In this document: positions 45,732 through 55,234 of the stretch, piece by piece
Layout: every line of letters starts with the position of its first letter
Numbering within the stretch: position 1 is the stretch's first letter
NCBI GenBank assembly: GCA_902593735.1
Contig: CACJJL010000001.1
Span: forward strand, 124,001 to 188,000
DNA length: 64,000 bases
DNA from: an uncultured SAR116 cluster alpha proteobacterium
GTDB taxonomy: Bacteria; Pseudomonadota; Alphaproteobacteria; Puniceispirillales; Marisalimonadaceae
Reading direction: 5' to 3'
Translations under genes and position numbers: made by a program
Notes under the pieces: generated by a model
What the model saw: the letters and a program-made list of their open reading frames with translations, nothing else
Database searches by the model: none
What the model was told of the DNA's origin: nothing

Positions 45732-47222
45732 TTATTGATTTAACAAATTCGTTTCAGATTCTAATATTGAATTTAAAATATTAAAAATATAAATTTTTCC
45801 TTGATTAATTTGTGCTTTTAATGTTCCAAAATCTTTTTCGTTGGTTTCATTAATTAATAAAGATATTGCTTCATTTGGCAAGTTACTCTGGTTATTCACT
45901 GTAAAACAGATATTTACAATTTGGTCTAATTTAAAAAATAAGTTTTCTATTCGTTTAAATAACAAAAGTTTTTTATCTTTTTCATGTTGATCAATAAGGT
46001 TTGACTCATTTTCATAAAAAAATTTTAAAAATTCAATATCTCTTTGTCCACCTGCTACATATTTAGTTTCATACCATTTTGGCAGATTTTTTTTATCTAT
46101 ACTGTCTGTCTTAATATTTACTCTCATTTTTAACACTTCTTTTGCCATTTCTCTATCTGATATTGGGTATGTATTTAATTTATCTAAAAGATCAGTTATT
46201 TTTGTGCTAAATTTATTAACTGTAACAACACGAGTTTTTTTAAGTGCTAGTTTTTCCCAAGAAAAGGATTTATGAGTGTGATAATTTTTAAAATTGTCAT
46301 AAGTGCATGCAACAGGACCCCGATTTCTTGAGGGTTTTAACTTTGTATCAACTTCATATAAAATACCTTCATATGTTTTTGTAGATAATATGTTTATTAG
46401 TTGTCGAAATATATCTAAATAAATCTTTTTGTTATGTTCTCCATCATAAACAAAAACTAAGTCTAAGTCTGAATTAGCTGTCATTGTGAAAGTACCAAAT
46501 CTTCCATATGCTACTATGCAAAAATTTTCGTAATTAATTTTTGTTGAGTTATAAAATCTTGTTTTAATTATTTGTAAAACAAATTCTACGGTAGCTTGTG
46601 CTAAATAGGAAAATTCAGTTGAAGCTCTTTCAATGTTAATGTCTTTATTAATTAATGAATATAAAATCTGAAATTTCAGTAACCTATGTTGTTTTCTCGT
46701 TATATTTAAAATACTTTCAGTATCTAAGTAATCAAAATCAATTTTTTCAAAAAAATTCTTATAAAAAGAAATATTACCATTTAACCTTACTGCATACTCT
46801 GGTTGGATAACCTCTAGCAATTTTATATCTTTTGAAAGAATATCTGTAAGTAATCCTGAAAATGACAAGATCTTTGATAAATTTCCATAAATAAAAGTAT
46901 TATTTTTGATCATTTCTATGTAATCAAGATTTGAGTTTATGGAGTTAATAAATCTCAAAAGTTGATAAAGGCCTTCTTCTTTATGTTTCTTCCGAAAAAT
47001 AATTGGGACTATTTCTCTAAAAATCTTAGATAATTTTTCTTGAGTTTCAGAAGATAGATTGTTTACAAAAAAACTTTCAAATTGTCTTATGGTTGCATCT
47101 ATGTTTATCTTACTTACATTTTTTAATTTATTAATGATATTATTTTCAACTTCATTTATTTCTATTTCTTCATCATTTGCTAATGGCAAATTAATTGGTA
47201 AATTTAGTTTTTTATAAAGCAT
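45732..47222 (-). CDS. glnE: Half-length GlnE, single adenylyltransferase domain
   Basis: This 496-aa protein matches one half of glutamine synthetase adenylyltransferase. The nucleotidyltransferase domain shows AYGRFGTFTMTANSDLDLVFVYD near 240 with the two catalytic aspartates. LYEVDTKLKPSRNRGPVACTYDNF and FSWEKLALKKTRVV near 305-340 follow, then KYVAGGQRDIEFLKFFYE near 390 and a C-terminal helical part. Normal GlnE is about 950 aa with both adenylyl-removing and adenylyl-transferring domains. Only one is present, and the LYEVD form resembles the transferase half. Nothing upstream encodes the missing half, since fbp is divergent. It lies upstream of amtB. Confidence 0.82.
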   Translation of the reverse strand: MLYKKLNLPINLPLANDEEIEINEVENNIINKLKNVSKINIDATIRQFESFFVNNLSSETQEKLSKIFREIVPIIFRKKHKEEGLYQLLRFINSINSNLDYIEMIKNNTFIYGNLSKILSFSGLLTDILSKDIKLLEVIQPEYAVRLNGNISFYKNFFEKIDFDYLDTESILNITRKQHRLLKFQILYSLINKDINIERASTEFSYLAQATVEFVLQIIKTRFYNSTKINYENFCIVAYGRFGTFTMTANSDLDLVFVYDGEHNKKIYLDIFRQLINILSTKTYEGILYEVDTKLKPSRNRGPVACTYDNFKNYHTHKSFSWEKLALKKTRVVTVNKFSTKITDLLDKLNTYPISDREMAKEVLKMRVNIKTDSIDKKNLPKWYETKYVAGGQRDIEFLKFFYENESNLIDQHEKDKKLLLFKRIENLFFKLDQIVNICFTVNNQSNLPNEAISLLINETNEKDFGTLKAQINQGKIYIFNILNSILESETNLLNQ

Positions 47223-47306
47223 TCACAAACCAAAAAAAATTTATTATCCTAGACCAACTTACATACGTTTTAATTTCGTTTCAATATCGTAATAGAAGAA
47301 TTAAAA

Positions 47307-48260
47307 ATGGACCTAGATAATTATTTATTGAAAAATTCTAAAGAAAAAGAGATTTCATCGATTGTAAAATCATTAGCTAATGCTGCAATAAGAATATCTA
47401 ATACTATCAGAGATATTAAACCACAGGAAAGTAAATCAAAAATTGATACCAAATTAAATTCAGATGGTGATATTCAAAAACCATTAGATATAATCTCAGA
47501 TGAAATTTTAATTACTTTTCTAGAAAAATCTCCTGCCGCAGGGTATGCCTCTGAAGAGCAAGAAGGATATATTGACTTTAAAAATAATAATAATTTCATT
47601 GTTTTAGCTGACCCGCTTGATGGATCAAGTAACATTGATGTAAATGTTTCAATAGGTACCATTTTTTCTATAATGTCTAAAAATAATTTACCATTAGAAA
47701 AAGCATTTATTCAAAATGGAAGTCATCAAAAATCATCAGGATTTTTTGTTTATGGGCCACAAACAACTTTATTTATTACAGTTGGTGTTGGAACATCTTT
47801 ATTCGCATTAGATGAAAAACAAGGTAGATTTATCTTAATTAAAGATAATATTACAATACCAGAAACAACTACTGAATTTGCAATAAATGCTGCATACAGA
47901 AGATTTTGGGACAACGCTACATTAAAATATATTTCTGAATGCCAGAATGGAGAAAGTGGACCTAGAAAGAAAAATTTTGGAATGAGGTGGGTTGGTTCAT
48001 TAGTAGCAGATGCTAGTAGAATCTTTAATAGAGGAGGTGTTTTTTTATACCCTTCAGATTTGAGAGAAAAATATAAAAATGGAAGGCTAAGATTGACTTA
48101 TGAAGCAAATCCAATTGCTTTTTTAGTAGAGCAAGCTAATGGAAAAGCTACTGATGGTCATAAAAATATATTAAATTTAGAAGTTAACGATTTACATCAA
48201 AGATCACCATTGATTTTTGGTTCTAAAGAGGAGGTGTTAAAATATAAAAAATCCTATTAA
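47307..48260 (+). CDS. fbp: Fructose-1,6-bisphosphatase, class I
   Basis: This 317-aa phosphatase removes the 1-phosphate of fructose-1,6-bisphosphate. It has the metal-site motif ADPLDGSSNIDVNVSIGTIFSI near 98 and an AASEEQEG-type element (GYASEEQEGYIDF) near 80. MRWVGSLVADASRIFNRGGVFLYP near 230 and YEANPIAFLVEQANG complete the class I set. It heads a plus-strand sugar-phosphate cluster with tkt, pgk, gap, rpe and gph. It is divergent from the half glnE. Confidence 0.93.
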   Translation: MDLDNYLLKNSKEKEISSIVKSLANAAIRISNTIRDIKPQESKSKIDTKLNSDGDIQKPLDIISDEILITFLEKSPAAGYASEEQEGYIDFKNNNNFIVLADPLDGSSNIDVNVSIGTIFSIMSKNNLPLEKAFIQNGSHQKSSGFFVYGPQTTLFITVGVGTSLFALDEKQGRFILIKDNITIPETTTEFAINAAYRRFWDNATLKYISECQNGESGPRKKNFGMRWVGSLVADASRIFNRGGVFLYPSDLREKYKNGRLRLTYEANPIAFLVEQANGKATDGHKNILNLEVNDLHQRSPLIFGSKEEVLKYKKSY

Positions 48261-48319
48261 AGTTTGTAATTTTTTTAAAACTTTTATGTAATTTTTTTCA
48301 CATAAATGCTATTGATAAA

Positions 48320-48356
48320 TTTAACTTCATTATTCTAATTTCTTGGGAGTGTTTTT
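48320..48356 (+). promoter_or_regulatory. Possible promoter and RBS of tkt
   Basis: TTGATA followed 16 bases later by TCTAAT lies about 30 bases before the tkt ATG. A GGGAGTG ribosome site precedes the ATG by five bases. The fbp-tkt spacer is 96 bases, so tkt may start its own transcript. Confidence 0.4.
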
Positions 48357-50345
48357 ATGCAAGGACACATAAGTTCAAAAGATGATATGTCCTCTCAAAT
48401 GGCTAATGCAATTAGATTTTTATCTATGGACGCAGTCCAGGCTGCCAGTTCAGGTCACCCGGGAATGCCTATGGGAATGGCAGATGTTGCAACAGTTCTT
48501 TTCAAAGATTTTATAAATATTTTTCCAGACAAACCAGATTGGCCAGATAGAGATAGGTTCGTTTTATCTGCCGGCCATGGATCAATGTTATTATACTCAA
48601 TTCATTATCTTTTAGGCTACAAAGATATGCCAATTGAAAATATTAAAAATTTCAGACAGCTAAATTACAATACTGCTGGGCACCCTGAATTTGGTTATGC
48701 AGATGGTATAGAGACTACAACTGGACCATTAGGACAAGGTCTTGCGACTGCTGTTGGAATGGCTTTGGGTGAAAAGTTAATGGCATCAAGATTTGGTAAT
48801 AATTTAGTTAATCACTTTACTTATGTTATTGCTAGTGATGGTTGTCTACAAGAGGGCATTAGTCACGAAGCTATTGAGTTTTCTGGACATCTGAAGTTAT
48901 CAAAGTTAATTGTTTTTTGGGATGATAATAAAATTTCAATTGATGGATCAACCAACTTATCTAATTCTTCAAACCAAATTGCTAGGTTTAAAGCGGCAGG
49001 CTGGCACACTCAAATTATAGATGGTCATAATTATTTTGATATAAGCACAGCTATTATGAATGCAAAAAAATCAAGAAAACCATCATTAATAGCATGTAAG
49101 ACTAAAATTGGATACGGTGCACCTAATTTGGCAGGAACAGCTAAAACTCATGGTGCCCCTCTTGGAGCTGATGAAATAGCTGCTACAAGAAAGGCATTGG
49201 GATGGTCAAGTAATCCATTTGATATACCCACAGAAATATTAACAGAGTGGAAAAAAACTACAGAGAGATCAAAAGAACTTTTTAAAGCATGGGAAAAAAA
49301 ATTAGAAGAAAGCCCTAGAAGGAAAAGATTCCAGATGTTTATCGAAGGAAATATTCCTAATTCTTATCAAAGAAAAATGAATTTATTTATTAAACAAATG
49401 AAAAAAGAATTACCTAAACTTGCAACAAGGCAAGCAAGTCAAAAAGCTTTAGAGGTAATAAACAAAACTATCGTAAATACATTAGGTGGATCAGCAGATT
49501 TGACAGGGTCAAATTTAACTAAGACATGTGAAATGAGAACAATTACCTCGAGCAAATTTTCAGGTAACTACATTCATTATGGAATTAGAGAGCATGCCAT
49601 GGGCTCTATTATGAATGGTATCGCTTTACATAAAGGTTTTATACCTTATGGAGGAACATTTTTAGTTTTTAGTGATTACATGAGAGCATCTATAAGACTA
49701 TCTGCATTAATGTCTTTAAGAGTGATTTATGTACTAACTCATGATTCGATTGGTTTAGGTGAAGACGGGCCAACTCATCAACCAATTGAACATCTAGCAA
49801 TTTTAAGAGCAACACCAAATGTAAATTTGATAAGGCCAGCAGATATTGTTGAAACTGCAGAGGCTTGGGATGTTGCACTTAAAACTAATGGACCAACAGT
49901 TTTGGCTTTGTCAAGACAAGGTTTGAGAGCTTATAGAAATGAAAAAAATAATAAAAATATGGTTTCTAGAGGTGGATATATTCTAAATAATATTTCAAAA
50001 GATAGAGATATTACACTAATAGCTACTGGATCTGAAATAGAGATAGCTATGGAAGCTTCTGAAATATTGTCCAAAGAAGGTATTAAGGCTACAGTTGTAT
50101 CGCTTCCATGCTGGGAATTATTTGATAAACAAGATGAAGAATATAAGAATCAAGTTTTAGGAAATTACCCATGTATAGCTATTGAAGCAGCCTCTGAAAT
50201 GGGGTGGAGTAAGTATATAGGTGAAAAGGGGATATTCATTGGTATGAAAAGTTTTGGAGCGTCTGGACCGGCTTCAGACTTATACAATCATTTTAATATT
50301 ACTAGTAAATCTATAATTGATTCAGCAAAATTATTGTTAAAATAA
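48357..50345 (+). CDS. tkt: Transketolase
   Basis: This 662-aa TPP enzyme shows [24 protein letters not shown] at the start, [19 protein letters not shown] near 122 and [22 protein letters not shown] near 160 (TPP motif GDG replaced by SDGC, common in TKT). [21 protein letters not shown] comes near 460. It moves two-carbon units among sugar phosphates. The next gene pgk follows after 28 bases. Lengths and motifs match bacterial transketolases. Confidence 0.95.
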   Translation: MQGHISSKDDMSSQMANAIRFLSMDAVQAASSGHPGMPMGMADVATVLFKDFINIFPDKPDWPDRDRFVLSAGHGSMLLYSIHYLLGYKDMPIENIKNFRQLNYNTAGHPEFGYADGIETTTGPLGQGLATAVGMALGEKLMASRFGNNLVNHFTYVIASDGCLQEGISHEAIEFSGHLKLSKLIVFWDDNKISIDGSTNLSNSSNQIARFKAAGWHTQIIDGHNYFDISTAIMNAKKSRKPSLIACKTKIGYGAPNLAGTAKTHGAPLGADEIAATRKALGWSSNPFDIPTEILTEWKKTTERSKELFKAWEKKLEESPRRKRFQMFIEGNIPNSYQRKMNLFIKQMKKELPKLATRQASQKALEVINKTIVNTLGGSADLTGSNLTKTCEMRTITSSKFSGNYIHYGIREHAMGSIMNGIALHKGFIPYGGTFLVFSDYMRASIRLSALMSLRVIYVLTHDSIGLGEDGPTHQPIEHLAILRATPNVNLIRPADIVETAEAWDVALKTNGPTVLALSRQGLRAYRNEKNNKNMVSRGGYILNNISKDRDITLIATGSEIEIAMEASEILSKEGIKATVVSLPCWELFDKQDEEYKNQVLGNYPCIAIEAASEMGWSKYIGEKGIFIGMKSFGASGPASDLYNHFNITSKSIIDSAKLLLK

Positions 50346-50373
50346 GTATAATTACAAAGAGTGATTTTTTTAA

Positions 50374-51573
50374 ATGTCTAGTAGCATTAAAAGTATAGTT
50401 AATGAAGATGTAAGAAATAAAGTTGTAATTTTAAGAGCTGACTTGAATATTCCAATTGTTAATGGTGTTGTCCAAGATCGTACAAGGCTTAAAAGGTTAA
50501 TGCCGACAATTAATTATTTGTTAGAAAATCAATCCAAATTAATTATTTGTAGTCACTTAGGTAGACCAAAAGGAAAATTTGATGCAAATTTTTCTCTTAA
50601 GCCATTAGTGAATGTTTTGTCTGAAATTACGAAAACAAAAGTTCATTTTAATTCATCTTGTATTGGTTACGAAGTTTTGAAGCAAAAGAGCACACTAGAA
50701 CAAGGAGAAATCTTATTATTAGAAAATTTACGATTTCATGAAAGTGAGACTAAAAATGACTTTAATTTTGCAAATGAGTTGTCAAAGGGCTGTGATATTT
50801 TTGTGAATGATGCCTTTTCTTGCTCACATAGAGCTCATGCAAGCTTACATGCAATAACAAAATTTCTTCCATCTTTCTCTGGATTATTACTAGATGAGGA
50901 AGTTCAAGCACTAACTTCTGTATTGAACTCTCCAATCAAACCAGTTGCAGCACTAGTAGGTGGTGCTAAAATATCATCAAAGATTAATATAATAGAATAT
51001 TTGTTAACCAAAATGGATTATTTGGTTATTGGTGGAGCGATGGCAAATACTTTTCTTTTTGCGCAGGGTTTAAATATGGGGAAAAGTCTATACGAAAAAG
51101 ATTGTATTGATATTGCAAAATCAATTTTAAAAAAAAGTGAGTTAAATAAGTGTCAAATAATTCTACCCTTAGATCTAGTTGTTTCAGAAAAATTTGAAAC
51201 TAATGCAAAATTTGAAATAGTGCCTTCAAATGTTGTCCCACAAGCAATGATGGCTTTAGATATTGGCCCTAAAACAGTAAGCAAAATAAGTCATATATTT
51301 CAAAATGTTAATACTTTACTCTGGAATGGTCCAGTTGGTGCCTTTGAAACACCGCCATTTGGAGAGGGAACTTTCAAGCTTGCTAGAGAGGCTGCTAGAT
51401 TAACGGTAAATAAAAATTTAATTACTGTTGCAGGCGGTGGTGATACGACTTCTGCTTTAAACAAAGCTAGAGTTGTAGATGATTTTACATATGTGTCCTC
51501 AGCAGGAGGGGCTTTTCTAGAATGGCTTGAAGGAATAGAATTACCAGCAATATCAGTATTAAGTAATAATTAA
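50374..51573 (+). CDS. pgk: Phosphoglycerate kinase
   Basis: This 399-aa glycolytic kinase has VVILRADLNIPIVNGVVQDRTRL at the start, LIICSHLGRPKG near 58 and NDAFSCSHRAHASLHAI near 148. GGAKISSKINIIEYLL follows near 190, then WNGPVGAFETPPFGEGT near 315 and the GGGDTTSAL loop near 352. It interconverts 1,3-bisphosphoglycerate and 3-phosphoglycerate. It lies between tkt and gap in one operon. Confidence 0.96.
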   Translation: MSSSIKSIVNEDVRNKVVILRADLNIPIVNGVVQDRTRLKRLMPTINYLLENQSKLIICSHLGRPKGKFDANFSLKPLVNVLSEITKTKVHFNSSCIGYEVLKQKSTLEQGEILLLENLRFHESETKNDFNFANELSKGCDIFVNDAFSCSHRAHASLHAITKFLPSFSGLLLDEEVQALTSVLNSPIKPVAALVGGAKISSKINIIEYLLTKMDYLVIGGAMANTFLFAQGLNMGKSLYEKDCIDIAKSILKKSELNKCQIILPLDLVVSEKFETNAKFEIVPSNVVPQAMMALDIGPKTVSKISHIFQNVNTLLWNGPVGAFETPPFGEGTFKLAREAARLTVNKNLITVAGGGDTTSALNKARVVDDFTYVSSAGGAFLEWLEGIELPAISVLSNN

Positions 51574-51602
51574 TAAATTTATAAATTCAGAAAGGAGAAA
51601 CG

Positions 51603-52610
51603 ATGTCAGTAAGGGTTGCTATTAATGGATTTGGAAGAATAGGTAGAAATATTTTAAGGGCAATAGTTGAGTCAACTCGTAATGATATCATTGTGGTTGG
51701 TATAAACGACTTGGGTCCTGTAGAAACAAATGCTCATTTATTAAGATACGATAGTGTTCATGGAAAGTTTCCAGAAGATGTTCATATTAATGGAAATAAT
51801 TTAGATGTGGGGCAAGGACCGATAAAAGTTACCTCTATAAGAGATCCTAAAGATTTGCCTTGGAAAGAACTTGATGTTGATATTGCAATGGAGTGTACTG
51901 GTATTTTCACTAGTAGAGAAAAAGCCTCTATGCATCTTCAGGCAGGTGCAAGGAGGGTGCTTGTTTCTGCTCCTGCTAGTGGTGTAGACCTTACTGTTGT
52001 TTATGGGGTAAATCATCAAAAGATATCTAAAGATCATCTAGTTTTATCAAATGCTTCATGTACTACAAACTGTTTAGCACCTATTGCTATGGCACTAAAT
52101 AACGGAGTTGGGATTAGTCAAGGTTTTATGACTACAATTCATTCGTATACTGGGGACCAACCTACATTAGATACAATGCATTCTGATCTTTATAGGTCAA
52201 GAGCAGCTGCCGGAAATATGATACCTACCTCTACTGGTGCAGCAAAAGCAGTTGGATTGGTTTTACCAGAATTAAATGGAAAGTTAGATGGAGTTTCAGT
52301 AAGGGTTCCTACTCAAAACGTATCAGTTGTTGATTTTAAGTTTAATGCTACCAGATCAACTTCAGTTGATGAAATTAATAACATTATAAAAGAGTCAGCT
52401 AACGGAAGGTTAAAAAATATTCTTGGCTTTACTGATGAACCACTTGTATCAAGTGATTTTAACCATGATGCTCGTTCTTCAATATTTCACACGGATCAGA
52501 CAAAAGTAATGGACAATACATTTGTTAGAGTATTAAGCTGGTATGATAATGAGTGGGGTTTTTCTAACAGAATGTCAGATACTGCTGTAGCAATTGGAAA
52601 GACAATTTAA
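51603..52610 (+). CDS. gap: Glyceraldehyde-3-phosphate dehydrogenase
   Basis: This 335-aa dehydrogenase shows the NAD-binding start VAINGFGRIGRNILRA, the active-site ASCTTNCLAPIA with catalytic cysteine near 152, HSYTGDQPTLDT with the active histidine near 176, and SWYDNEWGFSNRM near the end. A strong AAGGAG precedes the ATG. It is the third gene of the cluster after tkt and pgk. Confidence 0.97.
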   Translation: MSVRVAINGFGRIGRNILRAIVESTRNDIIVVGINDLGPVETNAHLLRYDSVHGKFPEDVHINGNNLDVGQGPIKVTSIRDPKDLPWKELDVDIAMECTGIFTSREKASMHLQAGARRVLVSAPASGVDLTVVYGVNHQKISKDHLVLSNASCTTNCLAPIAMALNNGVGISQGFMTTIHSYTGDQPTLDTMHSDLYRSRAAAGNMIPTSTGAAKAVGLVLPELNGKLDGVSVRVPTQNVSVVDFKFNATRSTSVDEINNIIKESANGRLKNILGFTDEPLVSSDFNHDARSSIFHTDQTKVMDNTFVRVLSWYDNEWGFSNRMSDTAVAIGKTI

Positions 52611-52652
52611 AAAATAACTCTGAGCTTTTTGAAATTAAAGGGAAATATTTGT

Positions 52653-53312
52653 ATGCCTGAAGTGTTAATAGCTCCGTCAATATTATCTTCAAATTTTTCA
52701 TGTTTAGCTGAAGAAATTAAAGCTATTGATAAAGCAGGTGCAGATTGGATACATTTGGATGTTATGGACGGTCATTTCGTACCAAATCTTACATTTGGTC
52801 CGCCAATTATAAAATCTATTAGAGATTATTCAAAAAAACCTTTCGATGCACATCTGATGGTTACTAATCCAGATGATCTTTTAGAAGAATATGTTAATGC
52901 TGGAGTTAATATAATAACTGTTCACAAAGAAGTTACTCCTCATTTAGATAAAACTTTGAATCGTATTCGTGAATTGGGATGTAAAGCTGGAGTTTCTATT
53001 AATCCTGCCACATCTATTTCAGGTCTAGAGTTTTTGTTAGATAAATTAGATCTTATTCTCGTAATGACTGTAAATCCTGGTTTTGGTGGTCAAAAGTTTA
53101 TTGAATCATCTCTATGTAAAATTAAATTGGTTAAAGAGTTAGTAAACGATAAACCTATAAAAATTCAGGTTGATGGCGGTATTAATGAAGTTATTGCACC
53201 TAGGGTAATTGATGCAGGTGCAAATGTAATTGTTGCAGGCTCTGCCATCTTTAATGGAGATTGTGTGGAGAGTTATTCAAACAATATAAAAGCTCTTCGT
53301 TGTAATATTTAA
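52653..53312 (+). CDS. rpe: Ribulose-phosphate 3-epimerase
   Basis: This TIM-barrel enzyme interconverts ribulose-5-phosphate and xylulose-5-phosphate. The track starts at TTG 52629. The ATG at 52653 (MPEVLIAPSILSSNF, 219 aa) matches family length and start better. Motifs are DWIHLDVMDGHFVPNLTFGP near 33, MTVNPGFGGQKF near 140 and IQVDGGINEV near 172. It is followed by gph after 3 bases, the same pairing as cbbE-cbbZ of Calvin operons. Confidence 0.94.
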   Translation: MPEVLIAPSILSSNFSCLAEEIKAIDKAGADWIHLDVMDGHFVPNLTFGPPIIKSIRDYSKKPFDAHLMVTNPDDLLEEYVNAGVNIITVHKEVTPHLDKTLNRIRELGCKAGVSINPATSISGLEFLLDKLDLILVMTVNPGFGGQKFIESSLCKIKLVKELVNDKPIKIQVDGGINEVIAPRVIDAGANVIVAGSAIFNGDCVESYSNNIKALRCNI

Positions 53313-53315
53313 AAT

Positions 53316-53978
53316 ATGAAAAAATTACATTTTAATATTATTTTTGATTTAGATGGTACCTTAGTTCATTCAGTTCCTGATATGCATTATGCAATAAATA
53401 AAACTTTAACTAAATATAATTTAAAAAATATCTCTGAGAAAAAACTACAGACTTTTGTAGGTCAAGGTATGTTATCTTTATCAAAAAAAGTAGTTGATTT
53501 TTGTGGTGGAGATGAAAGTTTATACGAAGTAATTTTTAATAGTTACAGGCAAAACTATTCAGACCAGCCTTATAGATATAGTACTTTAATGCCAGGCGTA
53601 ATGGAGACACTTAATTGTCTTTATGAAAAGAAGATACCAATGGGCATATGTACTAATAAAAGACAAAACGTTACAGAAAAATTAATTCAAAAAATGAATC
53701 TAAATAAATTTTTTACTATAATTGTTGGGGCAAGAGATGATATTCCGTTAAAACCAAAGCCAAATATGTTATTATTAGCAATGAAGGGTTTTAGAACAAC
53801 AAACAAAATGTTTTACATGGTTGGTGATACATCAAACGATATTGACGCAGCTAAAGCAGCAAATATAAAATCAATTATAGTTGCAGGCGGTTACACTGAC
53901 AAAGATGTGAACAAAATGGGAGCTACTCACACACTAAAAAACATGAAAGATATAATCAAACTTTTAGGTTTGTCTTAA
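53316..53978 (+). CDS. gph: Phosphoglycolate phosphatase (HAD family)
   Basis: This 220-aa HAD phosphatase has the nucleophile motif IIFDLDGTLVHSVPDM at the start, GICTNKRQNVTEKL (motif II Thr) near 110, and KPKPNMLLLAM with YMVGDTSNDIDAAKAANI near 170 (motifs III/IV). It should dephosphorylate 2-phosphoglycolate from DNA repair or oxygenation. It ends inside the convergent SDR gene by a 4-base overlap. Placement with rpe recalls cbbZ. Confidence 0.92.
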   Translation: MKKLHFNIIFDLDGTLVHSVPDMHYAINKTLTKYNLKNISEKKLQTFVGQGMLSLSKKVVDFCGGDESLYEVIFNSYRQNYSDQPYRYSTLMPGVMETLNCLYEKKIPMGICTNKRQNVTEKLIQKMNLNKFFTIIVGARDDIPLKPKPNMLLLAMKGFRTTNKMFYMVGDTSNDIDAAKAANIKSIIVAGGYTDKDVNKMGATHTLKNMKDIIKLLGLS

Positions 53979-54895
53979 ATTGGATCCCAACTAAAAACAT
54001 CACCACTTCTTTCATTAGGAGTTAATAAATTTTTGAATGAGGGCAGTGCTCTTTCTGCAATTTCAGTTGGGGTCCATCCTTTTTCTGAGTGGATACTTTT
54101 TATTGGTCTATTTTGATTGTAAATAAATAGCTCGTTTAAACGTGCACTAAAGATTTGTCCTGTTATATCCTTTGCAGCTCCTGAAGCTAAAAATACAGCT
54201 AATGGTGCATTTGTTTCAGGTGTCATCTTTTTTAACCTCTCAACCCGTTCTTTTTCTGCTTCAGTATTTGAAGGTATAGAATTTGTCATCCTACTCCAAG
54301 CAAAAGGAGCTATACAATTGGATCTAACATTAAATCTACTCATATCTAAAGAAATTGATTTAGATAATCCAACAATTCCTAATTTTGCTGCTGCATAATT
54401 TGCTTGACCAAAATTTCCAATTAATCCTGATGTACTAGTCATATGTACAAAAGCTCCTGATTTTTGTTCACGAAAATATGGAGCTACAGCTCGGCTAACA
54501 TAAAAACATCCATTTAAGTGGACATTAACAACATCATTCCAATCTGAGGGTTCCATTTTATGAAAAATAGTATCTCTTAATATGCCTGCATTATTTATTA
54601 CAATGTCAATTTTCCCAAATTCATCTAAAGCTCTTTTAACAATTGATTGTGCACTTTCCCAGGAAGAAACACTATCGTTGTTTATAACTGCTTTTCCACC
54701 CTTTTGAGTAATTAATCCTACTGTTTCTTGTGCTGGAGACTCTGATCCTCCCTCACCAGATAAAGAAACACCAATATCATTAACAACTATTGAAGCTCCC
54801 TCATTAGCTAGAGCCAATGCTATTTCACGACCAATGCCGCCACCAGACCCCGTTACAATAGCTACCTTATCTTTTAATCCTAAATTAACTCTCAT
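53975..54895 (-). CDS. Short-chain dehydrogenase/reductase
   Basis: This 306-aa SDR enzyme has KVAIVTGSGGGIGREIALAL (TGxxxGIG cofactor loop), NNAGIL near 105, the serine HMTSTSGLIGNFGQ and the YxxxK pair in NYAAAKLG near 167. It resembles the 3-hydroxyacyl-CoA dehydrogenase-like SDRs of multifunctional enzyme type (NDIGVSLSGEGG segment). It would oxidise or reduce a hydroxy- or oxo-acyl substrate with NAD(P). It is convergent with gph and divergent from tRNA-Arg. Confidence 0.87.
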   Translation of the reverse strand: MRVNLGLKDKVAIVTGSGGGIGREIALALANEGASIVVNDIGVSLSGEGGSESPAQETVGLITQKGGKAVINNDSVSSWESAQSIVKRALDEFGKIDIVINNAGILRDTIFHKMEPSDWNDVVNVHLNGCFYVSRAVAPYFREQKSGAFVHMTSTSGLIGNFGQANYAAAKLGIVGLSKSISLDMSRFNVRSNCIAPFAWSRMTNSIPSNTEAEKERVERLKKMTPETNAPLAVFLASGAAKDITGQIFSARLNELFIYNQNRPIKSIHSEKGWTPTEIAERALPSFKNLLTPNERSGDVFSWDPI

Positions 54896-54993
54896 TGCTT
54901 TTTTCCTAAGAAATTTTGATTATTAAAATACTATTAAAAATTTTTTAATAATTTTCCAGAACTAATATTAAATTATTTAAAATAATCTATTTA

Positions 54994-55021
54994 TTGATAA
55001 TTACATTTTATGTCATAATAT
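54994..55021 (+). promoter_or_regulatory. Promoter of tRNA-Arg
   Basis: TTGATA (54994-54999) and TAATAT (55016-55021) are separated by 16 bases. The tRNA begins about 11 bases after the -10. The pair is close to the sigma-70 consensus. Confidence 0.55.
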
Positions 55022-55032
55022 TTTAGTTAATT

Positions 55033-55109
55033 GGCCTCGTAGCTCATCTGGATAGAGCGCAAGATTCCTAATCTTGAGGTAACAGGTTCGAGTCCTGTCG
55101 GGGTCACCA
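55033..55109 (+). tRNA. tRNA-Arg (anticodon CCT)
   Basis: These 77 bases fold into a complete cloverleaf. The acceptor stem is GGCCTCG/CGGGGTC with two G-T pairs, and the D-stem is GCTC/GAGC. The anticodon stem CAAGA/TCTTG carries loop TTCCTAA, and the T-arm ACAGG-TTCGAGT-CCTGT is perfect. CCA is encoded. Anticodon CCT reads AGG, so it is tRNA-Arg(CCT). It lies at the start of an accessory-like block. Confidence 0.97.
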
Positions 55110-55174
55110 ATAGCATAATAAATTTACATTTTGATTTATTTATTTAAATTAAATTTTTGTTTCTTTACAGTGAT

Positions 55175-55234
55175 ATGATGAGATTATTTAAAAGGAAACT
55201 AAAACAACTTAGAAGAGATAAATTTGAAATATAA
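55175..55234 (+). other. Short leader frame before the methyltransferase-like gene
   Basis: Two tandem ATGs (55175, 55178) open a 19-codon frame MMRLFKRKLKQLRRDKFEI that ends 11 bases inside the TTG-started next gene. It is very basic. It may be a coupled leader peptide, or the leftover start of a longer surface-polysaccharide gene. No strong Shine-Dalgarno is seen. Confidence 0.3.

Noticed and set aside
55033-55109. attB/attL-type repeat of the tRNA 3' end
   Set aside because: I noticed no second copy of the tRNA 3' end elsewhere in the window, so no attachment site is claimed.
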